This document shows positions 1 to 5,769 of a DNA stretch of 6,583 nucleotides, piece by piece (position 1 is the stretch's first letter; every line of letters starts with the position of its first letter). The stretch is from Bacillota bacterium. Lineage in GTDB: Bacteria > Bacillota_A > Clostridia > DSM-8532. Location of the stretch: contig JAFADM010000595.1 in assembly GCA_023424865.1 (NCBI GenBank), positions 1 to 6,583 on the forward strand. The letters run 5' to 3'. A model generated the notes under the pieces. It had not been told where the DNA came from, did no database searches, and worked only from the letters and a program-made list of their open reading frames with translations. Made by a program: the position numbers and the translations under genes.

Positions 1-1581
1 CAATACAGTAAGCTTTTGGCAGGCTATGATGAGATTTTTACCATCATAAACCGGGCCAACCTGCTTACAAAGCAGCTCAATGACGTTTATTACAGCGCCA
101 AGGCCTATGAGCTGTCTCCCAATGACAATAACAAGGAGCTTTATCAGAACAGCAAGGTCACTTTAAACGATAATATAGAAGCCATAAACAGCCAGATTTC
201 CGTAAACAGCTCGGCCCGGATAAGCATCATTCAGACGGTTAACGATGTACTTCAAAAGCTGGATGCTTATGTGGAAGCGGCGGGCAGCAAATCCTCCGAA
301 GCCAGTACCATGGCCCAGGAGGCCTTAAAGGGCATTCAAACCTTTAAAGAAAAAGCCACTAATTTTATCGGAACAGAAATTGATAACACGGTTTCCATGC
401 GTGTGCAAATTGGAAAAACCAGAAGCACCATTACTACCATGACCTGGACGATTCTTATTGTTTGCCTGGCTCTCGGTAGTCTGGTGGGCGCCTATGTGGT
501 GCGGCGCATTATTAAAAGTCTGTCCCTTTTAAAAGGCGTCAGTCAGAGGGTGGCCCAGGGTGATTTGCGCCACAGCGATTTGAAGCTTTCCAATATGGAT
601 GAAATTGACGACGTTATTCATTCCTTTGAAACCATGACCGGAAGCCTTGTTAAAATTGTTACCCTCATGCAGAAAAACACGGATTATATCAACAAGGCCG
701 TTGAAAGCGTAGCCAACTCCACCCATGAAACGGTTCAGGCCAATCAGCACCTGGTAGATATTTCCACGAGTAATACGCTGAACTCATCGGAACAGGAAAA
801 GGCGGTAAACGGCATTATTGATTCCATCTTTTCCATTGATGATCGTATAGGGCAAATTAGCAGCGAAACCACCTCCATTTCCGATGCCGTGAGTAATGCC
901 ATGGAACGCTCGGCGGAAGGTGAGGGCAACGTGCAAAAGATTATCAGTCAAACCATTACGGTGAAGGACCGAATTGACGGCATAGCTAAAAACGCCGAGG
1001 ACATGTACCGTCTTTCCGATGAAATCGGTAAAATTGTAGGCATCATTAACAATATATCCGAGCAAACCAATCTGCTGGCTCTTAATGCGGCCATAGAGGC
1101 CGCCAGAGCCGGTGAAAACGGCAGGGGCTTTGCGGTGGTGGCCGACGAAGTAAGAAAGCTTGCCGAGCAGTCTAAAAAATCAACCTTCTCAATCCGGGCC
1201 ATGATCAACGATGTTTATGCTCAAATTGCCAAAGTACTCAGTGACAGCGAGGAAGCCAAGAAGGAAGTTGAGCTGAACGCGGAGCTGGCTGTGGAAGGCG
1301 GCGATACCTTTAACCGTATTATGGAGGCTAATAAGGTTGTCAGTGAAAAAATGAAGAGTATTGCGCGAAACATTGCCGATGCGGTTCTGTTTACCCAGAA
1401 TGTACGAAATGCCGGCGAGCAGGTATCCTCCATAACACGCGATGTGGCGGCTTCGGTAAGCGAGGCTCTCTCGGTGACGGAGGAAATGGCGGCATCTCAG
1501 GAAGAGGTCAATAATCAGGCGAGAAATCTGAGGCAAATTGCTGATGAGTTCAGCGAATCCGTCAGTGTCTTTGTATTATAG
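1..1581 (+). CDS. Methyl-accepting chemotaxis protein (5'-truncated by window edge)
   Basis: This is a membrane chemoreceptor that passes an extracellular stimulus to the CheA-CheW kinase complex. The frame is open from base 1, so the true start and first membrane helix lie upstream; 526 residues are visible. Counting from base 1, a helical extracellular sensor region fills about residues 1-145 and resembles a four-helix-bundle type by its lack of other motifs. One transmembrane helix lies at about 149-168 and ends in basic residues (VVRRII). A HAMP linker follows to about 220, then a long cytoplasmic coiled coil. The diagnostic hairpin tip lies near residues 345-390, with [19 protein letters not shown] and [18 protein letters not shown]. 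Glutamate-rich stretches such as EEMAASQEE near the C-terminus suit CheR/CheB methylation. No CheR-tethering pentapeptide is seen at the end. The ligand cannot be inferred. No other chemotaxis gene is in the window, so it appears to be a stand-alone receptor gene. The family call is very secure. Confidence 0.97.
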   Translation, partial: QYSKLLAGYDEIFTIINRANLLTKQLNDVYYSAKAYELSPNDNNKELYQNSKVTLNDNIEAINSQISVNSSARISIIQTVNDVLQKLDAYVEAAGSKSSEASTMAQEALKGIQTFKEKATNFIGTEIDNTVSMRVQIGKTRSTITTMTWTILIVCLALGSLVGAYVVRRIIKSLSLLKGVSQRVAQGDLRHSDLKLSNMDEIDDVIHSFETMTGSLVKIVTLMQKNTDYINKAVESVANSTHETVQANQHLVDISTSNTLNSSEQEKAVNGIIDSIFSIDDRIGQISSETTSISDAVSNAMERSAEGEGNVQKIISQTITVKDRIDGIAKNAEDMYRLSDEIGKIVGIINNISEQTNLLALNAAIEAARAGENGRGFAVVADEVRKLAEQSKKSTFSIRAMINDVYAQIAKVLSDSEEAKKEVELNAELAVEGGDTFNRIMEANKVVSEKMKSIARNIADAVLFTQNVRNAGEQVSSITRDVAASVSEALSVTEEMAASQEEVNNQARNLRQIADEFSESVSVFVL

Positions 1582-1605
1582 GCCTGTCATTAACTTTCGC
1601 AGCAT

Positions 1606-1668
1606 AAAGGTGCGTTTCACTTGGGGCATTTCGGCAGGAATGCCACGGGATACGCGCCTTTTATTTTG
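1606..1668 (+). terminator. Two-armed intrinsic terminator after the chemoreceptor gene
   Basis: An outer stem pairs AAAGGTGCG (1606-1614) with CGCGCCTTT (1653-1661), allowing one U-G pair. Inside it GGCATT (1625-1630) pairs with AATGCC (1639-1644). The outer arm runs directly into the T-rich stretch 1659-1667. It begins 25 bases after the chemoreceptor stop codon, the expected place for a Rho-independent terminator. Energy was not computed. Confidence 0.75.
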
Positions 1669-1823
1669 TCATACTATATAAGGAATAAGCAGATTATGTC
1701 CGCAGCTCAATGCTCAGATTTACCGAGGGGATAACTTATTTTTTATGGGTGTTCTGAGCTATGGATACTCAAAAATTCGTTTTTGGAGTAGAATCAGGAG
1801 TGTATTAAACCTTACCATACCTT
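1669..1823 (+). other. Leader region upstream of the endonuclease IV gene, no gene seen
   Basis: I see no credible gene here. An in-frame ATG at 1745 would extend the downstream protein by 31 residues, but it has no well-placed ribosome binding site and the added residues resemble no part of the family. The region holds a 7-bp inverted repeat, GCTCAGA (1712-1718) and TCTGAGC (1753-1759), and AT-rich -10-like strings around 1675-1682, without a convincing -35 partner. The promoter for the next gene is probably in here but I cannot place it. Confidence 0.4.
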
Positions 1824-1830
1824 TAGGAGG
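1824..1830 (+). promoter_or_regulatory. Ribosome binding site that fixes the start of the endonuclease IV gene
   Basis: TAGGAGG lies 7 bases before the ATG at 1838. It is a near-perfect Shine-Dalgarno sequence and decides for this ATG over the upstream in-frame ATG at 1745, which has none. Confidence 0.85.
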
Positions 1831-1837
1831 TAGAAAA

Positions 1838-2689
1838 ATGATCTGGTTTGGACCGGCAGGCAATTCGGAAAGCTTTTACGCCCAGGGGTACGATCACTCC
1901 TGGCAGATGCCGGAATGGCTTAAGAAAATGGGTCTGAATGCTTACGAATACCAGTGCAACAAAGGTGTCAACCTGAAGGAGGACACTGCACGGAAAATAG
2001 GGGAGGCAGCCCAGGAAAACGGTATTCGCCTAAGTATCCATGCACCCTACTATATTAATTTGTCCAGTACCGAGCCTGAAAAACGGAAGAATTCCATACG
2101 CTATCTTATGGAATCCCTGCAGGCCGCCAAATGGATGGGAGCATCACGAGTGGTTTTTCACCCGGGCTATGTTTCAGGCATTACCCGTGCAACCGCAGTG
2201 GAAATGGCCAAGGACACGCTTCTTAATGCTATAGAGGAAGCCGATGGAAGAGCTTTTGGCGATGTTACCCTATGCCCCGAGGTTTTAGGAAAGTCCAACC
2301 AGCTTGGAAATCTGGAAGAGGTCATGTCCCTCTGCGATTTGGATAAAAGGCTCATTCCCTGTGTGGATTTCGGGCATGTTCACGCCCTCACGCGAGGTGG
2401 CATGAACACGGAAGAAGACTATCGAAAAATACTCCTAATAGTAGGCGAGGCGTTGGGGCCGGATAGGCTTAAAAAGCTTCATATCCATTTCAGCCGGGTT
2501 GAATTTGACAAGCATGGCGAAAAGAAGCACTGGGGCCTTTCCGATACCCAGTATGGACCGGAATTTGAACCCTTGGCCCGTGTTCTTTCGGACATGAACA
2601 TGGAACCTGTGATTATCTGCGAGTCCAGGCAGAATATGGCCGAGGACGCCCTTACCCTTAAAGGTATTTACCAAGGATTGACGGAATAA
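1838..2689 (+). CDS. nfo: Endonuclease IV (deoxyribonuclease IV, Nfo) family TIM-barrel protein
   Basis: The product (283 residues; E. coli Nfo has 285) belongs to AP endonuclease family 2, metal-dependent TIM-barrel enzymes that cut DNA 5' of abasic sites in base excision repair. Candidate metal ligands occur in the family order: H68 (SIHAPY), H108 (VFHPG), E148 (CPEVLGK), D177 and H180 (VDFGHVHA), H215 (KLHIHF), the GEKKH segment at 227-231, and E262 (ICES). The first strand starts at the very N-terminus (MIWFGPAG), which supports the ATG at 1838, backed by TAGGAGG. The usual Asp-x-His pair near residue 230 is replaced by GEKKH, so the enzyme belongs to a divergent bacterial/archaeal branch, and a different sugar-phosphate activity cannot be excluded. 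The gene appears to stand alone; its 3' end overlaps the opposing prenyltransferase gene by 32 bp. Family assignment is firm; AP endonuclease activity is inferred. Confidence 0.82.
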   Translation: MIWFGPAGNSESFYAQGYDHSWQMPEWLKKMGLNAYEYQCNKGVNLKEDTARKIGEAAQENGIRLSIHAPYYINLSSTEPEKRKNSIRYLMESLQAAKWMGASRVVFHPGYVSGITRATAVEMAKDTLLNAIEEADGRAFGDVTLCPEVLGKSNQLGNLEEVMSLCDLDKRLIPCVDFGHVHALTRGGMNTEEDYRKILLIVGEALGPDRLKKLHIHFSRVEFDKHGEKKHWGLSDTQYGPEFEPLARVLSDMNMEPVIICESRQNMAEDALTLKGIYQGLTE

Positions 2690-3611
2690 GGGATAAAATC
2701 AAAGGCAGCAGGATAATAAGAAAATTGAGTATTGAAAGGGAGAAGGTATCCTTTTTGGTGTGTAGCCGAAAAAAGGTCCGGACATTCTTAAATACAAAAA
2801 TGGCCCCTGGTAGGACGATAAGGGACGGAAGCGGCAAATAGCCCAGTACCGTGCACAGAAGAATATCCAAATAGGCAGCAGCATAGAGCCCTCCGAAGAG
2901 AAGCAGGGCCTTTGGTCTTCCAATTTGGACTGGAAGAGTGTAGCGCTTATTGGGTAAATCGTCCTCCACATCGCAAATGTTATTGGCCAGCATGATATTG
3001 GCGATGCAGCATATGGCAGGTACCACTGAAAGAGCCATAGGCAAAAGTACGGGCCAGGCCAGGGTTACCGTCAGGCTTGAGGCGGTAAGCTTAAGTATAA
3101 GAGGATTTGATTCGTAGGCCGACAGGTAAATGACAAGAAAGGGAAGAATGCCTCCCATAAAAAGGCCTGACAAAAGCTCTCCCAGAGGAGTCCGGGATAT
3201 GGGCAGAGGACCTGCCGAGTACAAAATGCCGACTCCGAAGGAGAGGGCCCCTAAAACCAATACGGTGTAGTCATTGGATAAAAAGGTGAAAAGGCCGAAA
3301 ACCACTGCGAAGAGCAAAAGCAAGGTAAGGATGGCCTTGACGGATCTAACGGAAAGCTTATGGCTGACAATGGCGTTATGAGTTTCATAATTATAGCCTT
3401 CCTTTTTTATTGCACCCCGATAATCCTGATAATTGTTGAGGGCTGTGGTAAACATATCAAAACACAGCATGGAAATAAAGAAGGTGGCTACCCCTCTTGC
3501 ATTGAAGTTAGGAAAACGGTACAGGGTATAGACAACGCCAAAAAGAAAAGGAATGACGCTTGCCATTTTTGTTTGTATCTCAACCAGCTTCAAAAAGCTT
3601 TTCAAATTCAT
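2658..3611 (-). CDS. UbiA-superfamily membrane prenyltransferase, MenA-like
   Basis: This is a very hydrophobic protein of 317 residues with about eight or nine predicted membrane helices (roughly 15-33, 41-58, 92-111, 115-134, 147-165, 180-206, 236-257, 262-277, 290-312). UbiA enzymes transfer a polyprenyl chain to an aromatic acceptor in the membrane; MenA uses 1,4-dihydroxy-2-naphthoate in menaquinone synthesis. The two family Asp motifs are visible: NNYQDYRG (59-66) for the first, ending in G/A instead of the last Asp, and NNICDVEDD (210-218) for the second. YSAGPLP (131-137) and the opening LVEIQTKMASVIPF are also typical of MenA-like proteins. The start at 3611 has a strong site, GAGGAGGT on the minus strand, 6 bases upstream. 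No other menaquinone gene is present, so the acceptor is unknown. The gene is divergent from aroQ and convergent with the endonuclease gene. The family call is strong; the MenA function is only probable. Confidence 0.88.
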   Translation of the reverse strand: MNLKSFLKLVEIQTKMASVIPFLFGVVYTLYRFPNFNARGVATFFISMLCFDMFTTALNNYQDYRGAIKKEGYNYETHNAIVSHKLSVRSVKAILTLLLLFAVVFGLFTFLSNDYTVLVLGALSFGVGILYSAGPLPISRTPLGELLSGLFMGGILPFLVIYLSAYESNPLILKLTASSLTVTLAWPVLLPMALSVVPAICCIANIMLANNICDVEDDLPNKRYTLPVQIGRPKALLLFGGLYAAAYLDILLCTVLGYLPLPSLIVLPGAIFVFKNVRTFFRLHTKKDTFSLSILNFLIILLPLILSLIPSILGKYL

Positions 3612-3637
3612 GGAACTACCTCCTCATGCGTATAATA

Positions 3638-3666
3638 GTTTTACCCTTTTTTCAAAAGCCTGTCCA
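3638..3666 (-). promoter_or_regulatory. Candidate sigma-A promoter for the prenyltransferase gene
   Basis: On the minus strand TGGACA (3661-3666) is followed after 17 bases by TAAAAC (3638-3643), 27 bases before the start codon. Matches to the consensus are 5/6 and 4/6. A TATTAT string overlaps downstream. The placement is sensible but the match is modest. Confidence 0.3.
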
Positions 3667-3694
3667 GTATTTTTTCATTTGCTTATCCCCACGG

Positions 3695-3724
3695 GTTTCA
3701 TTCCTGCATGGGTTAAGCTATAAT
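3695..3724 (+). promoter_or_regulatory. Candidate promoter for the aroQ transcript
   Basis: A perfect TATAAT lies at 3719-3724, preceded by a poor -35 (GTTTCA, 3695-3700) with an 18-base spacer. It points toward aroQ and would give a leader of about 300 bases containing the hairpin at 3744-3794 and the 15-bp repeat array. It is the only good -10 box found in the gap on this strand that has room for a -35 box. Confidence 0.4.
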
Positions 3725-3743
3725 TTAGAGAGACTGCTGACTG

Positions 3744-3794
3744 GAAGGAATTGCAGGCTGTTTTATAAAGCATTACTGCAGACGGCCTTCTTTT
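3744..3794 (+). other. Weak hairpin followed by a short T run in the aroQ leader
   Basis: GAAGG (3744-3748) can pair with CCTTC (3786-3790), and inside it TGCAG (3752-3756) with CTGCA (3776-3780), leaving a 19-base loop and an unequal internal loop. CTTTTG follows. It could be a weak terminator or attenuator before the array, but two 5-bp stems are thin evidence. Confidence 0.25.
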
Positions 3795-3806
3795 GAAAGT
3801 ACGTAA

Positions 3807-4034
3807 GCTTAAGGAATGGATATAGGCCTAAGGAGCAAAAACTTAAAGAACAGAGACTTAAGTAACAGGAACTTAAGAAATAGAGGCCTAAGGAACAGAA
3901 ACTTAAAGAGCAGGTACTTAAGGGGCAGAGGCCTAAGGAAGAGAAACTTAAAGAGCAGGTACTTAAAGGGCAGAGGCCTAAGGGGCAAAAACTTTAAAGA
4001 ACAGAGGCCTAAGGATCTGAAGTTAAGGAGACAA
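3807..4034 (+). repeat. Tandem array of about fourteen 15-bp purine-rich units upstream of aroQ
   Basis: Eleven uninterrupted 15-bp units run from 3826 to 3990, with consensus RCYTAARGRRCAGAR. Degenerate copies flank them: 19 bp at 3807, 16 bp at 3991, 14 bp at 4007, and 14 bp at 4021. Two unit types occur, GCCTAAGG and ACTTAARG; unit positions 1 and 3 always change together. They alternate in a 45-bp higher-order pattern of one G-type and two A-type units. 3886-3930 and 3931-3975 differ at only two of 45 positions. Every unit carries a TAAGG or TAAAG core resembling a Shine-Dalgarno sequence, and the last degenerate unit contains the actual aroQ site, AAGGAG at 4025-4030. The plus strand is strongly purine-rich. 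The array fills most of the gap between the prenyltransferase gene and aroQ. It is either a noncoding minisatellite in the aroQ leader or the body of the small open frame at 3816-4037. Confidence 0.95.
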
Positions 4035-4037
4035 TGA
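3816..4037 (+). CDS. Doubtful small ORF made of the 15-bp repeats: basic pentapeptide-periodic protein
   Basis: An open frame of 73 codons is built almost wholly from the repeat array. Leucine occurs at residues 5, 10, 15 and so on to 55, with phenylalanine at 60, so twelve pentads of the form basic-(N/G/Y/D)-L-x-x follow one another. There are 28 Lys/Arg against 4 Asp/Glu. The spacing and the central Leu/Phe recall pentapeptide-repeat proteins (A-D/N-L-x-x), but the position that is normally a small buried residue is almost always Arg or Lys here, so the usual beta-helix is unlikely. The ATG has no proper ribosome binding site: AAGGA abuts it with no spacing. The stop at 4035-4037 lies one base before the aroQ ATG, so coupling is conceivable. 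A 1-base insertion in the unit at 3991 shifts the repeat register near the end. It could well be untranslated; no function is proposed. Confidence 0.2.
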   Translation: MDIGLRSKNLKNRDLSNRNLRNRGLRNRNLKSRYLRGRGLRKRNLKSRYLKGRGLRGKNFKEQRPKDLKLRRQ

Positions 4038-4038
4038 C

Positions 4039-4473
4039 ATGTATAAGCTAAGGGTACTAAACGGACCGAATTTAAATTTGCTGGGAACCAGGGAGCCTAA
4101 GGTATATGGCCATACCACCCTTAAGGCTATTGAGGATAAAATGAGGGCACAGGCTGAAAGCTACGGCTGGGAGATCGATTTTTTTCAGTCCAATCACGAA
4201 GGTGCCCTTATTGATGCCATTCATGAAGCCGCAGCCCAGGGATATAAAGCCGTCATTATGAACCCCGGTGCATTTACCCACTACAGCTATGCCTTACGGG
4301 ATGCCATAAGCGGTACGGGAATAACTGCCATAGAGGTACATATTTCAAATATTCATGCCAGGGAGCCCTTCAGGGAAAAATCCGTTATAGCTCCTGTTTG
4401 CATGGGACAAATTTGCGGCTTGGGGTTAGAGGGTTATCTGGCGGCATTATTCGTATTGAAGGCCAAGCTTTAA
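4039..4473 (+). CDS. aroQ: Type II 3-dehydroquinate dehydratase
   Basis: This cytoplasmic shikimate pathway enzyme dehydrates 3-dehydroquinate to 3-dehydroshikimate on the way to chorismate and the aromatic amino acids. It is 144 residues long, normal for the small dodecameric type II family. Family motifs appear in order: LNGPNLNLLGTREPKVYG (7-24) with N11, R18 of the mobile loop and the catalytic base Y23; FFQSNHEG (48-55); NPGAFTHYSYALRDA (75-89) with N75 and H81; EVHISNIHAREPFR (99-112) with the catalytic acid H101 and R112; and GQICGLGLEGYLAAL near the C-terminus. AAGGAG at 4025-4030 is 8 bases before the ATG and sits in the last degenerate unit of the 15-bp array. The Xaa-Pro aminopeptidase gene follows after 49 bases and efp after that, the order familiar from Bacillus (yqhS-yqhT-efp) and many Clostridia. 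The assignment is secure. Confidence 0.97.
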   Translation: MYKLRVLNGPNLNLLGTREPKVYGHTTLKAIEDKMRAQAESYGWEIDFFQSNHEGALIDAIHEAAAQGYKAVIMNPGAFTHYSYALRDAISGTGITAIEVHISNIHAREPFREKSVIAPVCMGQICGLGLEGYLAALFVLKAKL

Positions 4474-4522
4474 GTAAATGAAAGAATTTGAATCATAAGG
4501 TGTTTTTGAAAGGAATGATAAT

Positions 4523-5596
4523 ATGAGTGAAAGACTTGTGAGCCTAAGACAGAAAATGAATGAAAAGGATATTGAAGCCGTCATTTTAATTGGTCGGCCC
4601 AATACATTATATCTTTCAGGCTTTACCGGAAGTACCTCCTTCCTCTTTATAACGGACAGTGAGGCTGTGCTGGTGGTGGACTTCCGTTACACTATCCAGG
4701 CCAAAAGACAGGTTTACCCTGGAATAAAGGTTTTAGAGCAGCAGGAAGGCTTTTTAAAGGCCATCAATGAGCTTATAGGCAAGGCCGGTGTAAAGAAAGT
4801 TGGCTTTGAGGGCAATTGTCTGACCTTTACCGAATACACCTCCATGAAGGAGAAGCTGACCAATGCCAATAGCTTTATCACTATTGGAAGCTTGGTTGAT
4901 CGTATGCGAATGGTAAAGGATGAAGGCGAAATCCAGTGCATACAGGAAGCGGTTCTTTTAGGAGATAAGGTTTTTGATCATATTATAGGGTATATTAAGC
5001 CTGGTGTGACGGAAAACGAAATTGCTGCCGAGATGGAGCATAAAATGAAGACGCTGGGAGCAAAAGGGCCGTCTTTTGAAACCATTGTCGCTGCGGGCAT
5101 CCGTTCGGCCATGTGCCATGGTACTGCCACAGACAATGTGTTAAAGGCCGGGGATGCCATTGTTCTTGATTTCGGCGTGATTTACAAGAACTACTGCTCC
5201 GATATGACCCGTACGGTTTTCCTGGGTGAGCCCTCTCCCGATCTTAAGAAGATTTACACTATTGTTAAGAAGGCTCAGCAGGCCGGGCTGGACGCCATTG
5301 TTGCCGGGCTTACAGGCAAGCAGGCCGATGCCATAGCCAGGGATATCATTGATGCAGAGGGTTATGGTAAATGCTTCGGCCACAGTCTGGGCCATGGCGT
5401 GGGGCTGGAAATTCATGAAAACCCCAGGCTTTCACAGGCTTCTGAGGATACGCTGGATAACGGTATGGTGTTTTCCGTAGAGCCAGGAATTTATGTGGAG
5501 GGCATAGGCGGCGTACGCATTGAGGATATGGTGTTTCTTTCCGAAGGCAAGGTCCGAAACTTTACAACCAGCACCAAAGAATTATTGATTTTGTAA
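4523..5596 (+). CDS. Xaa-Pro aminopeptidase, peptidase family M24B (YqhT-like)
   Basis: This cytoplasmic dimetal aminopeptidase releases the N-terminal residue from peptides whose second residue is proline. It is 357 residues long, typical of the short bacterial M24B group. The creatinase-type N-terminal domain covers about residues 1-125 and the pita-bread catalytic domain about 135-350. All five metal ligands are present: D216 (VLDFG), D227 (CSDMTRT), H291 (SLGHGVGLEIHENP), E320 (SVEPGIY) and E334 (GGVRIEDM). H199 (MCHG) and H298 match further conserved active-site histidines. The start at 4523 has AAAGGA 8 bases upstream. The gene lies 49 bases after aroQ without a visible terminator, so the two are probably cotranscribed. 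Its neighbour efp also concerns proline-rich sequences, a frequent pairing. A prolidase (dipeptidase) specificity cannot be ruled out from sequence, so no symbol is given. Confidence 0.93.
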   Translation: MSERLVSLRQKMNEKDIEAVILIGRPNTLYLSGFTGSTSFLFITDSEAVLVVDFRYTIQAKRQVYPGIKVLEQQEGFLKAINELIGKAGVKKVGFEGNCLTFTEYTSMKEKLTNANSFITIGSLVDRMRMVKDEGEIQCIQEAVLLGDKVFDHIIGYIKPGVTENEIAAEMEHKMKTLGAKGPSFETIVAAGIRSAMCHGTATDNVLKAGDAIVLDFGVIYKNYCSDMTRTVFLGEPSPDLKKIYTIVKKAQQAGLDAIVAGLTGKQADAIARDIIDAEGYGKCFGHSLGHGVGLEIHENPRLSQASEDTLDNGMVFSVEPGIYVEGIGGVRIEDMVFLSEGKVRNFTTSTKELLIL

Positions 5597-5645
5597 TTAA
5601 AAAGCATGGTCCTTTGTGTTGAAACTGGTAAAAATTAATACCCTT

Positions 5646-5680
5646 AAAAGACTGCGTACCCTTGCAATAGTTGTCTTTTT
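5646..5680 (+). terminator. Possible intrinsic terminator between the peptidase gene and efp
   Basis: AAAAGAC (5646-5652) pairs with GTCTTTT (5673-5679), extended by TGC (5653-5655) with GCA (5664-5666) across a one-sided 6-base bulge. The A run before and T run after would let it act on either strand. It starts 49 bases after the peptidase stop codon. If it works, efp has its own promoter in 5680-5750, where I see only a TATAGT (5690-5695) without a good -35. Confidence 0.45.
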
Positions 5681-5769
5681 AGCTTAAGATATAGTGGTAA
5701 GATTTTGCGCTTTCCCAATGAATACAGTGGATTCAGTCGGGGGGCCGATATTCGGAAGGAAGGTCAATT

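Noticed and set aside
784..1536. Several minus-strand open frames inside the chemoreceptor gene
   Set aside because: They are antisense shadows of a strongly conserved chemoreceptor coding sequence, without start signals.
1670..1678. CATACTATA resembling the -10 box of mother-cell sigma factors (sigma-E or sigma-K)
   Set aside because: The -35 region would fall inside the terminator stem and matches neither consensus at the right spacing; the string also arises easily in AT-rich DNA.
1745..1837. Upstream ATG adding 31 residues to the endonuclease IV protein
   Set aside because: It has no well-placed Shine-Dalgarno sequence, whereas TAGGAGG precedes the ATG at 1838 at ideal spacing and the family fold starts right there.
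3360..3796. Plus-strand open frames at 3360-3635 and 3560-3796
   Set aside because: The first is mostly antisense to the prenyltransferase gene; the second starts within that gene and runs into the promoter region. Neither has a ribosome binding site or family-like sequence.
3807..4034. CRISPR array as an explanation for the repeats
   Set aside because: Units are contiguous at 15 bp with no unique spacers, and no cas gene is near.
3725..4038. T-box or amino-acid riboswitch in the aroQ leader
   Set aside because: No T-box signature (TGG-N-ACCGCG type) or strong antiterminator/terminator pair is visible; the space is mostly taken by the repeat array.
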